Below, piece after piece: positions 1-8,402 of a DNA stretch of 64,000 bases. Position 1 is the first letter of the stretch. Each line of letters starts with the position of its first letter. The DNA is from Longimicrobium sp. (GTDB lineage: Bacteria; Gemmatimonadota; Gemmatimonadetes; Longimicrobiales; Longimicrobiaceae), in NCBI GenBank assembly GCA_036387335.1, contig DASVTZ010000073.1, positions 29,110 through 93,109 on the forward strand, given 5' to 3'. The notes under the pieces are model-generated. The model saw only the letters and a program-made list of their open reading frames with translations. It was not told where the DNA came from and made no database searches. The position numbers and the translations under genes are program-made.

Positions 1-1041
1 CGCCGCGCCGTGGCCAGCTCGCAGCTCCCGCCGGAGGTGCGGGCGAAGATGGAGCCCATCGACCGCTTCCTGGCGCTGTGGGTGCTCAACCTGGACGACG
101 ACGAGCACCTGCGCCTCCGCCGGATGCTGAGCCGCGCCTTCTCGCCCCGGGCCATCGCGCGGATGAAGCCGCTCATCGAGCAGACCGCCTCGGAGCTGCT
201 GGACGCGGTACAGGCGCGCGGCGAGATGGACTTCGTTCCCCAGTACGCGCAGCCGCTCCCCGTGCGCGCCGTGGCCGAGATGCTGGGCGTGCCGCTGGAA
301 GACCGGCCGCGGCTCGCCGCCTGGTCGCGCGACATCGGGACCTTTTTCGCCCTGGGGCCGTCGCGGATGGAGGTGCTGGACGCCATGGTCCGCGCCTTCA
401 CGGAGATGACGGACTACCTGCGCGGCATCGTCGCGGGGCTGCGCACCACCGGCAGCGACACGGTGCTGGGCTCGCTGGCTCGGGAGGAAGAGGAGGAGGG
501 GGGCCACGCCCTCTCCGAAGACCAGCTCCTGGCCACGGGCGTCATGCTCCTCTTCGCCGGGCACGACTCCACCGTGAACCTGATCGGCAACGGGATGCTC
601 TGCCTCTTTCAGCACCCCGAGCAGCGGGCGCGGCTGAAGGCGGACCCGGCACTGATCGCCACCGCCGTCGACGAGTTCCTGCGCTACGAGAGCCCGGTGA
701 TGCGCCACGACCGCGTGGCGCGCGAGGACTTCGAGCTGCACGGCCACACCATCCGGGCCCGGCAACGGGTGATCATGGTGCTGGGTGCCGCCAACCGCGA
801 CCCCGCCCGCTGGGAGAACCCCGACCGGCTGGACGTGGGGCGCGCCGACGCCCGCCAGCACACCACGTTCGGCGGCGGGCCGCACGCCTGCCTGGGCGCG
901 TCACTGGCCGTGGCGCAGGCGCAGACGGCGCTCTCCATGGCGCTGGAGCGGCTCCCGCGGCTCCGGCTGGCGGGGGAGTACCGCTGGCGCGAGCACTTCA
1001 ACTTCCGGGGGCTGCAGACGCTCCCCGTGAGCTGGGGCTGA
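1..1041 (+). CDS. Cytochrome P450, 5' end cut by window edge
   Basis: Heme-thiolate monooxygenase of the soluble bacterial type. The reading frame is open to the first base, so the N-terminal ~60 residues lie outside the window; the GTG at position 10 is probably internal. Visible hallmarks are the I-helix oxygen-binding motif AGHDST (from about 556), the K-helix ExxR in EFLRYESPV, and the heme loop FGGGPHACLG with its cysteine codon at 889-891. Substrate is unknown. It ends 4 bases before a sulfotransferase-like gene on the same strand, so the two are probably co-transcribed and may tailor the same small molecule (inference). Confidence 0.93.
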   Translation, partial: RRAVASSQLPPEVRAKMEPIDRFLALWVLNLDDDEHLRLRRMLSRAFSPRAIARMKPLIEQTASELLDAVQARGEMDFVPQYAQPLPVRAVAEMLGVPLEDRPRLAAWSRDIGTFFALGPSRMEVLDAMVRAFTEMTDYLRGIVAGLRTTGSDTVLGSLAREEEEEGGHALSEDQLLATGVMLLFAGHDSTVNLIGNGMLCLFQHPEQRARLKADPALIATAVDEFLRYESPVMRHDRVAREDFELHGHTIRARQRVIMVLGAANRDPARWENPDRLDVGRADARQHTTFGGGPHACLGASLAVAQAQTALSMALERLPRLRLAGEYRWREHFNFRGLQTLPVSWG

Positions 1042-1045
1042 GGCG

Positions 1046-1642
1046 ATGGACGCCCCCGTCGCGCGCCCCTGGATCACGGTGGTCACCGGCGTGCCGCGCT
1101 CCGGCACCTCCATGATGATGCAGATGCTGCGCGCCGGCGGCATGCCCGTGGCCACCGACGGCGTGCGCGCGCCGGACGAAGACAACCCCCGCGGCTACCT
1201 GGAGCTGGAAGCGGTCAAGGAGCTGCGCGAAAGCGACCCCGGGGCACTCTTCGCCGGGCTGGCGGGTCACGCGGTCAAGGTGGTGCACCCGCTCGTGTAC
1301 CGCCTGCCCGCCGGCCGCCCCTGCCGCGTGCTGGCCATGCGGCGCGACCTGGACGAGGTGCTCGGCTCGCAGGAGGTGATGCTGGCGCGGCGCGGCCACT
1401 CCGCCGCGCGGGCCGGCGGAGAGCTGCGCGGGGCGCTGGAGCGCGAGGCCGGGCGGCTGCAGGCGTGGCTGGCGGAGCGCGGGCTCCCCGTCCTCACCCT
1501 GCGCTACGACGAGGTGGTCGCGGACCCGGAGGCGCACGCGCGGGCGGTGGATGCATTCCTGGGCGGCGGGCTGGACGTGGAGCGGATGGCCGCGGCGGTG
1601 GACCCCGCCCTGCACCGCCGCCGCGCCCCCGCCTACAGGTAG
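1046..1642 (+). CDS. Sulfotransferase-family protein
   Basis: A 198-residue protein whose N-terminus carries the PAPS-binding P-loop of sulfotransferases: VVTGVPRSGTSMMM at about residues 12-25. A second conserved stretch, RVLAMRRDLDEVLGSQ near residue 92, matches the 3'-phosphate-binding region (R..R.P.D...S type). The rest is helical and short for the family (usually 250-300), so it is a compact member. ATG 1046 follows the P450 stop by 4 bases, indicating an operon with it. Its last 10 bases overlap the 3' end of the convergent gene at 1633-1971. Acceptor substrate cannot be read from the sequence. Confidence 0.75.
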   Translation: MDAPVARPWITVVTGVPRSGTSMMMQMLRAGGMPVATDGVRAPDEDNPRGYLELEAVKELRESDPGALFAGLAGHAVKVVHPLVYRLPAGRPCRVLAMRRDLDEVLGSQEVMLARRGHSAARAGGELRGALEREAGRLQAWLAERGLPVLTLRYDEVVADPEAHARAVDAFLGGGLDVERMAAAVDPALHRRRAPAYR

Positions 1643-1971
1643 CCCAGCCCCCGCAGCCGCTCCAGCAGCAGCGCCTCGTCGCGCTCCGCCTGCGCGTCCG
1701 CGGCCGGGAGCAGGCCCTCCGCCTCAAGCAGCGACACCAGCCGGTCCGCGGCCGCCTCCGCGTCGCCCTCCACCGCCTCAACTGTCGGGCCGCGCGTGAA
1801 GGGCGGGGCGCCGCAGGAGACGAGCGTGCCGCCGCCGTCATCCTCCTGGCGGACGGCGGACCCGCGGCGCCCCAGGCGGGCGGCGAGCGCATCGGCAAGG
1901 CGGCGGCGGGCATCCGGCGCGCCCGAGATCCAGAGCGAGAAACCCGGAGAGAGATCCATGTCGGTATCCAT
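1633..1971 (-). CDS. Small protein resembling a degenerate APS-kinase N-terminus
   Basis: About 112 residues. The codons have a strong third-position G/C bias in this frame, supporting a real gene. The first 45 residues align by eye with adenylylsulfate kinase: G-F-S-L-W-I-S-G where APS kinase has GFTLWLTG, followed by LADALAARLGRRG. The phosphate-binding GAGKTT is replaced by APDARR, so ATP binding is unlikely. The C-terminus (LERLRGLGYL) is helical. Start is uncertain: ATG at 1971 or ATG at 1959, the latter overlapping the divergent permease start codon in a CATG. It is convergent with and overlaps the sulfotransferase gene by 10 bases. A role with the neighbouring sulfotransferase is only suggested by proximity. 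Confidence 0.55.
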   Translation of the reverse strand: MDTDMDLSPGFSLWISGAPDARRRLADALAARLGRRGSAVRQEDDGGGTLVSCGAPPFTRGPTVEAVEGDAEAAADRLVSLLEAEGLLPAADAQAERDEALLLERLRGLGYL

Positions 1972-3418
1972 GCAGGCAGCGGTTTCCCCCCACTCCGGCG
2001 GCACCCCCCCGGCGGGTGAGGCGCGCCTTCCCCGGCGGCTGCGCACCTCCGACCTCACGATGCTGCTGCTGGTGGCCGTCGTCAACGTAAACCTGGTGCC
2101 GGCGGTGGCGGGCGCGCCGGGCGGGATGGCGCTGTGGGCCGCCGCGCTCCTCTGCTTCTTCGTCCCGCAGGCCGTCGCCGTCCTGGAGCTCTCGGCGCGC
2201 GACCCGTCGGAGGGGGGTGTGTACGTGTGGACGCGCGGGGCGTTCGGGCCCGCGCACGCCCTGGTGTGCGGGTGGTGCTACTGGGTGAACAACCTCTTCT
2301 ACGTGCCCACCGTCATCCTGTACCTGGTGGGGATCGTGCTGCACGCGGCGGGGGGGAGCGCGCTGGAGTCCGACCCCCGGGTCATGGTGCCGGCGGTGCT
2401 CGCGGTGCTCTGGGCGCTCACCGGTTTGAACGTGCTGGGCTTCGGGGTGAGCCGCTGGCTGCAGAACGCGGGCGCCGTGTGCACCCTGCTGGCCACCGCC
2501 GCCGTCGCCGGGCTCTCGGCCGCCATCCTGGCATCGCGCGCGGGCCCGCCGCAAGCCGCCTCGTCCTCCGCCGTGGCGTGGGGGAGCATCCCCTTCTTCG
2601 GGATCACCTGCCTGGCGCTCGTGGGGCTGGAGCTGGGCTCGGTGGTGGGCGGAGAGGTGCGCCAGCCGCGTCGGGCGATCCCGCGCGCCGTGGTGGGCGC
2701 GGGCGCCGCCTGCGCGGCCGTGTACCTGCTGTCGACGGTGGCGCTCGCGGCCGCGGTGCCCCACGCGGAGATCGGCGCGCTGAGCGGCTGGCTGCAGGCC
2801 GCCGAGCGTCTGGCCGGCGCCGCGGGAGCCGCCATGCTCACCCTGCCGCTGGCCGCCGTGCTGGCGGTGTCCGCCGCGGCGGCCGCGTGCGTGTGGATGG
2901 CGGGCGCGGCGCGGATGCCGTTCGTCATGGGGCTGGACCGCCTCCTGCCCGCCCCGCTCGCCCGCACGCACCACCGCTGGGGAACGCCCGCGACGGCGCT
3001 GGTGGTGCAGGGCGCCGCATCGTCCGTACTCGTCCTGTTCAGCGCGTCGGGGTCCAGCATCCGCGAAGCGTACCTGCTTCTGCTGAACGCCACGGCCGTC
3101 ATCCAGCTGATCGTCTTCCTCTACCTCTTCGCCATCGTGGTCCGCGCGCCCGCCGGCCGCGTGCACGGTTTCTTCACCCGCCCGGGCGTGTACCGGATCG
3201 CGGGGGGCGTCGGGCTCGCGGCCACCGCCGCCGCCATCGTCTCCGCGCTCGTCCCCCCGGACGGCGTCCAGGCGGATGCGCGCTACGCGGCCAAGCTCCT
3301 GGGCGCCACGGCGGCATTTCTGCTCCCCGGCATCGTGCTCGCCTTCCGCCAGCGGACGCGCCTGGGAGTCACCGCGCCGGAGCCGCTGAAGCCCGGCGCG
3401 AGCCTCCCAGCCGCCTGA
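1958..3418 (+). CDS. APC-superfamily amino acid/polyamine permease
   Basis: A 486-residue integral membrane transporter of the amino acid-polyamine-organocation family with about 12 hydrophobic segments. The first helix (TMLLLVAVVNVNLVPAVAG) has the broken helix of APC carriers, and the helix 1-2 region with EGGVYVWTRGAFGP is typical of the family (consensus E.GG.Y.W...A.G). The frame is open 54 codons further upstream, but ATG 1958 is chosen because GGAG (1946-1949) lies 8 bases before it and the upstream stretch is coding on the opposite strand. Substrate unknown. It probably ends at the hairpin at 3427-3462. Confidence 0.85.
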   Translation: MSVSMQAAVSPHSGGTPPAGEARLPRRLRTSDLTMLLLVAVVNVNLVPAVAGAPGGMALWAAALLCFFVPQAVAVLELSARDPSEGGVYVWTRGAFGPAHALVCGWCYWVNNLFYVPTVILYLVGIVLHAAGGSALESDPRVMVPAVLAVLWALTGLNVLGFGVSRWLQNAGAVCTLLATAAVAGLSAAILASRAGPPQAASSSAVAWGSIPFFGITCLALVGLELGSVVGGEVRQPRRAIPRAVVGAGAACAAVYLLSTVALAAAVPHAEIGALSGWLQAAERLAGAAGAAMLTLPLAAVLAVSAAAAACVWMAGAARMPFVMGLDRLLPAPLARTHHRWGTPATALVVQGAASSVLVLFSASGSSIREAYLLLLNATAVIQLIVFLYLFAIVVRAPAGRVHGFFTRPGVYRIAGGVGLAATAAAIVSALVPPDGVQADARYAAKLLGATAAFLLPGIVLAFRQRTRLGVTAPEPLKPGASLPAA

Positions 3419-3426
3419 CGCGGAAA

Positions 3427-3462
3427 GGCCCCGGGCCATTGCTCTCGCAACGACCCGGGGCC
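3427..3462. terminator. Nested GC-rich hairpin between permease and tRNA-Gln
   Basis: Perfect 9-bp outer stem ggccccggg (3427-3435) with cccggggcc (3454-3462), enclosing a second 4-bp stem ttgc/gcaa with a tctc loop. There is no strong T-run on either side. It sits between two convergent units (permease on plus, tRNA-Gln on minus), so it may stop transcription from both directions. Confidence 0.6.
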
Positions 3463-3465
3463 CAG

Positions 3466-3536
3466 TTGCCCCCGGAGGATTCGAACCTCCACTAGAAGTT
3501 CCAAAGACTCCTGTGCTGCCATTACACCAGGGGGCA
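3466..3536 (-). tRNA. tRNA-Gln (anticodon TTG)
   Basis: Read on the minus strand the sequence folds as a complete 71-nt cloverleaf. The acceptor stem is TGCCCCC/GGGGGCA and the D stem GTGT/GCAC. The anticodon stem is GGAGT/ACTTC with loop CTTTGGA, giving anticodon TTG. The T stem is GGAGG/CCTCC with loop TTCGAAT. The discriminator base is A, and CCA is not encoded. It reads CAA codons. It stands alone between two hairpins and is not in an operon with the ABC transporter genes upstream on the same strand, which end at their own terminator. Confidence 0.96.
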
Positions 3537-3598
3537 CCGACTTCCGCTTGAAAGCTAGGCCGTCTCCGGATCGGGGTCAACCCGCGGGGCAGGCACGC

Positions 3599-3645
3599 AA
3601 AAGGCGTGGCACGGAGAACCGGCGGCGGTTCTCCGTGCCACGCCT
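3599..3645 (-). terminator. Rho-independent terminator of the LAP operon
   Basis: A perfect 20-bp inverted repeat (3602-3621 with 3626-3645) with a 4-base loop. On the minus strand it is followed by four T residues (aaaa at 3599-3602 on plus). It lies 15 bases after the stop codon of the ABC permease, the last gene of the minus-strand azole-peptide operon, and before the tRNA-Gln gene. Confidence 0.85.
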
Positions 3646-3660
3646 GCTCGCCCGCCAGGC

Positions 3661-4395
3661 TCAGCTGTACTTCTGCTCCTCGTTGCGCTGGTATCCGCGC
3701 GCCGCGAGGAGGGCGAAGACCACGGCGTAGACGAAGAGCACCGTCCAGTTGAGCCGCGAGCCGAAGCCGCCGTTCATGGCGCTCCGGCCCACCTCGGCCA
3801 GGTGCCGGGACGGGAGCACGGCCGAGAGCCGGGCCGCAAAGGTGGGGAGGAACTCCACCGGGATCCAGAGCCCGCCAAAGAACGCCATCGGCAGGTAGAT
3901 CAGGTTGGCCACCGGCGCGGCAGCGCGGGCCGGGACCCAGTACCCCAGCGCGAAGCCCATGAAGCCGAACGGGATGACGCCCAGCAGGAGCGCGCCCGCC
4001 CACACCGGCGTGTGCTCCCAGCTGAGCGACGCGTCGGTCAGGAGCACCGCCGTCGTCACGACCACGGCCGCGGAGCCGCTGGCGAAGAGCAGCGCCGACG
4101 CGATCTGCGCCGCGAAGCGCGGCCACGCCGTGGTGGGCAGGGTGCGCAGGAAGCGCTCCCAGTCGCTCTCGCGCGCCGCGGCGGAGCCGACGCCGAACTG
4201 GAAGAACATCACGCCCATGATGGCGAAGACCACGTACGCCGTCATCGCCCCGTTGGCGCGGCCCGGCTCGTTCCCCAGCGACCCCGCGAAGAGCGCAAAG
4301 AACATGGCGGGGAGAACCATCGTGGGGAGCACGTACGCCGGGGTGCGCAGCAGCTCCAGCATCCGCGTGCGGAAATAGGCGAGCGCCAGGCTCAT
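3661..4395 (-). CDS. ABC-2 type transporter permease of the LAP operon
   Basis: A 244-residue membrane protein with six hydrophobic segments, the size and topology of ABC-2 permeases (DrrB/NodJ type). The C-terminal half has the family pattern PVANLIYLPMAFFGGLWIPVEFLP (shown here as two parts: PVANLIYLPM and AFFGGLWIPVE) before the last loop. Its ATG overlaps the stop of the ATPase gene by 4 bases, so the pair is translationally coupled and forms one exporter, probably a dimer with two ATPases. As the last gene of the azole-peptide operon it likely exports the matured peptide across the inner membrane, or provides self-protection. That role is inferred from position. Confidence 0.85.
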   Translation of the reverse strand: MSLALAYFRTRMLELLRTPAYVLPTMVLPAMFFALFAGSLGNEPGRANGAMTAYVVFAIMGVMFFQFGVGSAAARESDWERFLRTLPTTAWPRFAAQIASALLFASGSAAVVVTTAVLLTDASLSWEHTPVWAGALLLGVIPFGFMGFALGYWVPARAAAPVANLIYLPMAFFGGLWIPVEFLPTFAARLSAVLPSRHLAEVGRSAMNGGFGSRLNWTVLFVYAVVFALLAARGYQRNEEQKYS

Positions 4396-5324
4396 CGTTC
4401 CTCCTCGGCGGTGACCGCCAGGAATGCTTCCTCGAGCGTGGCGGGGCGGATCTCCAGCCCCTGGAAGGTCACGCCGTGCCGCACCAGCTCGCGCACCAGC
4501 TGGTCGGGATCGGAGGTGTAGAGGGTGTTGAGCTCACCCGAGCGCGCGGTGCGCAGCACCCCCGGCAGCTCGGGCGGCGCGTCGGCGGCGCGAAAGAGGA
4601 CCTTGGTGACGCCCACCCGCGCGCGCACCGCCTCCACCGTGTCGTTGGCCACCACCTTGCCCCGGTTGAGCACCACCACCCGGCTCGCCAGCGCCTCGGC
4701 CTCGGCCAGGTAGTGGGTGGTGAGGAGCACCGTGCCGCCGCGCGCCACGAAGGCGCGCACCTCGTTCCACACCGCGCGCTGCGACACCACGTCCAGCCCG
4801 GTGGTGGGCTCGTCCAGCAGCACCAGCGAAGGGCGCCCCGCGAACGCCAGCGCCACCCCCAGCCGCCGGCGCTGGCCCCCGCTTAGCCCGCCGATCTGCC
4901 GGTTCGCCAGGTCGTCCAGCCCGAAGCCGTGCAGGACCTCGTCGATGGGTGCAGGCGCCGCGTAGTGCGCCTGTACCAGCTTCACCACGTCGCGCACGCG
5001 CAGCACGCCGGGGTAGTTCACCCCCTGCGGCGTGACGCCGAAGCGCGCGCGGGTGCGGGGCCGCTGCGGGTCGCCGCCAAAGATGCGCACCGTGCCCGCA
5101 TCCGGGGACCGGAGCCCGCAGAGCAGCGAGATGGCGGTCGTCTTTCCCGCCCCGTTCGGGCCCAGGAGCGCCACCAGCTCGCCCGCCCGCAGCTCCAGGT
5201 CGACGCCGGAGAGCGCTTCGGTGCGCCCCAGGCGCTTGTGCACTCCGGCGAGGCTCGCCACCACCGGGGCTTCCGCCACGGCGGGGATGGCGATCTGCGG
5301 CTCGGCCGCCGTTTGAGTCAGCAT
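4392..5324 (-). CDS. ABC transporter ATP-binding protein of the LAP operon
   Basis: A 310-residue ABC ATPase of the DrrA/CcmA exporter class. It has Walker A GPNGAGKTT, signature LSGGQRRRLG, Walker B LVLLDEPTTGLD and the H-loop histidine in LLTTHYLAEAE. About 75 residues follow the nucleotide-binding domain, as in DrrA-like proteins. The first ~25 residues (Ala/Pro rich) are not conserved and a later start is possible. It is the penultimate gene of the azole-peptide operon: 34 bases after the TPR gene and overlapping its permease partner by 4. It supplies ATP hydrolysis for peptide export or immunity, equivalent in position to the sagGHI exporter of streptolysin S clusters (knowledge of family plus context). 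Confidence 0.9.
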   Translation of the reverse strand: MLTQTAAEPQIAIPAVAEAPVVASLAGVHKRLGRTEALSGVDLELRAGELVALLGPNGAGKTTAISLLCGLRSPDAGTVRIFGGDPQRPRTRARFGVTPQGVNYPGVLRVRDVVKLVQAHYAAPAPIDEVLHGFGLDDLANRQIGGLSGGQRRRLGVALAFAGRPSLVLLDEPTTGLDVVSQRAVWNEVRAFVARGGTVLLTTHYLAEAEALASRVVVLNRGKVVANDTVEAVRARVGVTKVLFRAADAPPELPGVLRTARSGELNTLYTSDPDQLVRELVRHGVTFQGLEIRPATLEEAFLAVTAEEER

Positions 5325-5358
5325 GCGGTGCTCCGTGGCTCGTGTGTGGCCGCGCGGG

Positions 5359-6180
5359 TCAGCGGGCCGCCTGGGGGAGGCGGGGGAGGAGGAGGTCGCG
5401 CACCCAGCCGTAGCTGGGCTCCAGGCGCAGCGCCTCGTTGTACGCGACGCGCGCCTGCGCGTACTCGCGCTTGCGGGAGTGGACGATCCCCAGCCACGCG
5501 TACGCCTCGGCCCGGCCCCAGGTGGGGAGCGGCCCGCGCTGCGCGTCGTTGGCGAAGAGCTGCACCGACCGCTGCAGCGCCTCCAGCGCCTTGTCCTGGC
5601 CGCCGCCCCACATGGCCGGGGTGTAGAGCGCGTTGGTGCCGCGCAGCAGCCAGACGCGCGGGTTGTCGCGGTCGATGTCCATCGCCCGCTCGATCTCGGT
5701 GCCGGCGCGCATCCCGGGGCGCATGGCCCCCACGCCGCGCGCCGCGCCCGCCTGCTGCCCGTACACGGCCGCGAGCAGGGCGTGCGTCTCGGGAAGGCGG
5801 CGCAGCGCGGCCGACTTGTTCAGCGTCTGCTCGGCGCGCGTGAGCAGGTCCCTGAGCGTCTTCGCGTCCTCGGGCGAGCGGCTCTGCGCGGTGGTGGCCG
5901 AGGTCAGCAGCAGCGCCTCGCGGTAGAAGGCGTACCCCGTCTGGTGAAGGAGGAGCGCGTCGTTGGGGTGCGCGGCCAGCCCGCGCTCTCCCAGCATGCG
6001 CGCCGCCCTGACTCCCGCGCGGTCGCCGCGAAAGAACGAGGCGGTGGCGGCGCGCTGGACGGAATCGGCGATCGTAAGGTTGTCCGCGGGGCGCGCCGCG
6101 GCGGCCTGGGCCCCCAGCGAGGGCGTGAAGGCCGCGGAGCCCGCGGTGAGCAGTGCGATCAGTAGGCTGTGGCGGATCAT
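5359..6180 (-). CDS. Secreted TPR-repeat protein of the LAP operon
   Basis: A 273-residue protein with an N-terminal Sec signal peptide (hydrophobic residues 5-17, likely cleavage after the AxA at about residue 24), so periplasmic. The remainder is helical TPR-like: AERGLAAHP, IERAMDIDRDNPRVWLLRG and ARVAYNEALRLEPSYGWVRD are typical repeat units. The last 90 residues align clearly with the cytoplasmic TPR protein encoded at 8399-9097 (shared pattern: LLRG...W..GG..KAL....RSV..F....GP...WG.A.AYAWLGI, ending YGWVRDLLLP against YRWVKHVLLP). It begins 14 bases after the TonB receptor gene. It may scaffold the receptor or bind the peptide in the periplasm (inference). Confidence 0.82.
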   Translation of the reverse strand: MIRHSLLIALLTAGSAAFTPSLGAQAAAARPADNLTIADSVQRAATASFFRGDRAGVRAARMLGERGLAAHPNDALLLHQTGYAFYREALLLTSATTAQSRSPEDAKTLRDLLTRAEQTLNKSAALRRLPETHALLAAVYGQQAGAARGVGAMRPGMRAGTEIERAMDIDRDNPRVWLLRGTNALYTPAMWGGGQDKALEALQRSVQLFANDAQRGPLPTWGRAEAYAWLGIVHSRKREYAQARVAYNEALRLEPSYGWVRDLLLPRLPQAAR

Positions 6181-6194
6181 GGTGGATCTCCCGG

Positions 6195-8402
6195 TTACCA
6201 GTTGTTGGTGGTGCTGATGCCGAAGTAGATGGTGCGGCGGAAGAGGCTCCCCGCCGTTACGCGTTCGCTGTAGTCCTCGCTGTAGCTGTAGCCGGAGACG
6301 TTCCGGCGGTCCAGCGCGTTGGAGACGGAGAGGTAGATGGCCGAGGTGTTCCCCCGCCAGAAGCTGTGGAGGATGTTCGCCGAGACGTCCAGCCGCTCGA
6401 AGCGGGGCAGACGCTCGCCGAAGGGGGTGCCGTACTCCGGGATGAAGCGGTCGCCGTCCCGGTGCGCGCCCAGCACGTCGGTGAACGGCGCGCCCGTGGA
6501 CATGCGGTAGGTCGCGCCGAGCCGGAAGCGGCTCTTCCACTCGCGCTCCACGATGGCCACGGCGGAGTGGGTGATGTCGAACGGAGAGCGGGCCAGCAGG
6601 CCGGTGGTGGGGTCGGTGCGCCGCGCGTGGAGAAAGGTGTAGGAGAGGCGCCCGGTGACGCCCATGGGCCCCGTGCCCTTGACGAAGAAGTCCGCGCCAC
6701 GCGTGGTGCCGCGCCCGCCCGTGCCCAGGTCGTAGCCGCGCCCCAGCTCCGCCAGCTCGGCGTAGCGCTTCTGGTACACCTCCACCCTGAAGAGCGCGCC
6801 CTCGCCGGCGGCGTCGCCCATCACCAGCCCGCCGATCAGGTGCTCGGCGCGCATGGAGGGGATCCCCGGCTTGCCCAGCGTGCTGTCGTAGGCCAGCGGG
6901 CCAGGCACCTGGTGGTAGCGCCCCCACGCGAACATCAGCGCGGTGCTGCCGCCGCCCAGCCGCAGCGCCGCGGCCACCCTGGGGTCCCAGGTGCGGGCAT
7001 CGGTGAGGCTGGCGTGGTCCGAGCGGAGGCCCGCCGTGATCCCCAGCGAGCTCACCGGGTGCCACTCGGACTCCAGCCACGAGCCGTTGCGGATGCCGGT
7101 GACGCGCGACCCCAGGAAGCGGGTGGGCGCGCCGGGAGCGTCGTCGCCGCCGCTGGCCGGCACGTAGCCGTCGAAGCGCGAGGTGCGGCGCTCCCACTCG
7201 GCGCCCAGCCGCATCGTCACCAGGTCGGTGGTGGCCCACGCCATCTCGCCGCGCCCCTGCAGGTAGCGCTCGCGCCGGTCCAGCCTGTACGCCCGGTACG
7301 ACTCGCCCTTGGTGGACTCCGACGTGGAGAGCGCAAAGGTGGGCGAGAACGCGCCCCACACGTCGCGCCCGGAGAGCACGGCCAGCCCGCTGTGCTGGTC
7401 GCTATGGAAGGCGCTGTGGAACGCCGCCGAGTCGCTCGCCCCCTGTACCAGGTCGCGCTGGCTGAGGGCGAACAGCTTCACCTGCCGCTCGCGCCGCGGG
7501 CTCCACACGATGCCGCCGCTCAGGTCCGTCCCTTCGGGCGCCACGTCGAAGCCGTCGCGCCCGTTGACCCGAAAGAGGAGGCCCGTGCTGGTGCGCGTGG
7601 CCGTGGCGCGCACCCCCAGGCTCTTGGGCAGCGCCAGCGCCACCGAGCTGGAGAGCGCCGCGATGGATGCGCTCACGCTCAGCGTGTTGCGCGCGGGGCG
7701 CCCCACCGTCTCCAGCGCCACCAATCCGGAGAGCGCGTCGCCGTAGCGCGACCCGAAGCCGCCGGACGAGAAGAAGACGCCGTTCAGCAGGAAGGGGTCG
7801 AAGGTGCCGAACGCCGCGCCGGTGGGAGTCTCCAGCCGGTACGGGGTGAGCACCACCGCCCCGTCCAGGAGGATCTTGGTCTCCGATACGTCGCCGCCGC
7901 GCACGAAGAGGCCGGCCGACTCGTTGACGGAGGTGACGCCGGGAAAGGTCTGCAGCGCGCGGTAGATGTCGCCCGCGCTCCCGGGGATGGTCACCGCCTC
8001 CACCGGGGTGATGGTCACGCCGGCGCGCGAGGGGTCGTCGCCAAAGGTGCTGGCCTGCACCCGGATCGCCTCCAGCGTCACCGCCCGCTGGGCCAGGGTC
8101 ACGGCGAGCGGCGCGGACGAGGGGAGCGCCACGGCCACCCGCGTCTCGCCGAAGCCCAGCCGCTGCACCACCAGCGTGGCGGCGCCCGTCTGCGTGGTCT
8201 GCAGGGTGAAGCGCCCCGCCGAGTCCGTGGAAGTCCCGTCCAGCGAGGGGAGGACGAAGACGTTTGCCCCCTCCACACCCGCGCCGTCGGTGCCGCGCAC
8301 GGTTCCGCGCAGCGCGCTCTGGGCAGCCGCGGGGCACACCGTGAACGCCGCCGCCACCAGGGCGGCCAGCGCCGTGCACCGGCCGATCGAGAGCGCGTTC
8401 AT
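6195..8402 (-). CDS. TonB-dependent outer-membrane receptor of the LAP operon
   Basis: A 735-residue outer-membrane protein. Residues 1-28 form a signal peptide ending AAAQ. Residues ~30-100 look like a carboxypeptidase-regulatory-like beta domain (LRGTVRGTDGAGVEGANVFV). Residues ~125-235 form the plug (IYRALQTFPGVTSV, FVRGGDVSETKILLDG), and the rest is an alternating-strand barrel ending ISTTNNW with the aromatic last residue needed for BAM assembly. No obvious TonB box is seen. ATG 8402 overlaps the stop of the upstream TPR gene by 4 bases; the frame extends further upstream only as an antisense shadow. It presumably moves the azole peptide, or a ligand linked to it, across the outer membrane. 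Confidence 0.92.
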   Translation of the reverse strand: MNALSIGRCTALAALVAAAFTVCPAAAQSALRGTVRGTDGAGVEGANVFVLPSLDGTSTDSAGRFTLQTTQTGAATLVVQRLGFGETRVAVALPSSAPLAVTLAQRAVTLEAIRVQASTFGDDPSRAGVTITPVEAVTIPGSAGDIYRALQTFPGVTSVNESAGLFVRGGDVSETKILLDGAVVLTPYRLETPTGAAFGTFDPFLLNGVFFSSGGFGSRYGDALSGLVALETVGRPARNTLSVSASIAALSSSVALALPKSLGVRATATRTSTGLLFRVNGRDGFDVAPEGTDLSGGIVWSPRRERQVKLFALSQRDLVQGASDSAAFHSAFHSDQHSGLAVLSGRDVWGAFSPTFALSTSESTKGESYRAYRLDRRERYLQGRGEMAWATTDLVTMRLGAEWERRTSRFDGYVPASGGDDAPGAPTRFLGSRVTGIRNGSWLESEWHPVSSLGITAGLRSDHASLTDARTWDPRVAAALRLGGGSTALMFAWGRYHQVPGPLAYDSTLGKPGIPSMRAEHLIGGLVMGDAAGEGALFRVEVYQKRYAELAELGRGYDLGTGGRGTTRGADFFVKGTGPMGVTGRLSYTFLHARRTDPTTGLLARSPFDITHSAVAIVEREWKSRFRLGATYRMSTGAPFTDVLGAHRDGDRFIPEYGTPFGERLPRFERLDVSANILHSFWRGNTSAIYLSVSNALDRRNVSGYSYSEDYSERVTAGSLFRRTIYFGISTTNNW

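Noticed and set aside
1..1642. P450 and sulfotransferase as tailoring enzymes of the azole peptide
   Set aside because: They are on the opposite strand, separated by a permease, a tRNA gene and two terminators from the LAP operon; proximity alone is weak evidence. Not excluded, only unsupported.
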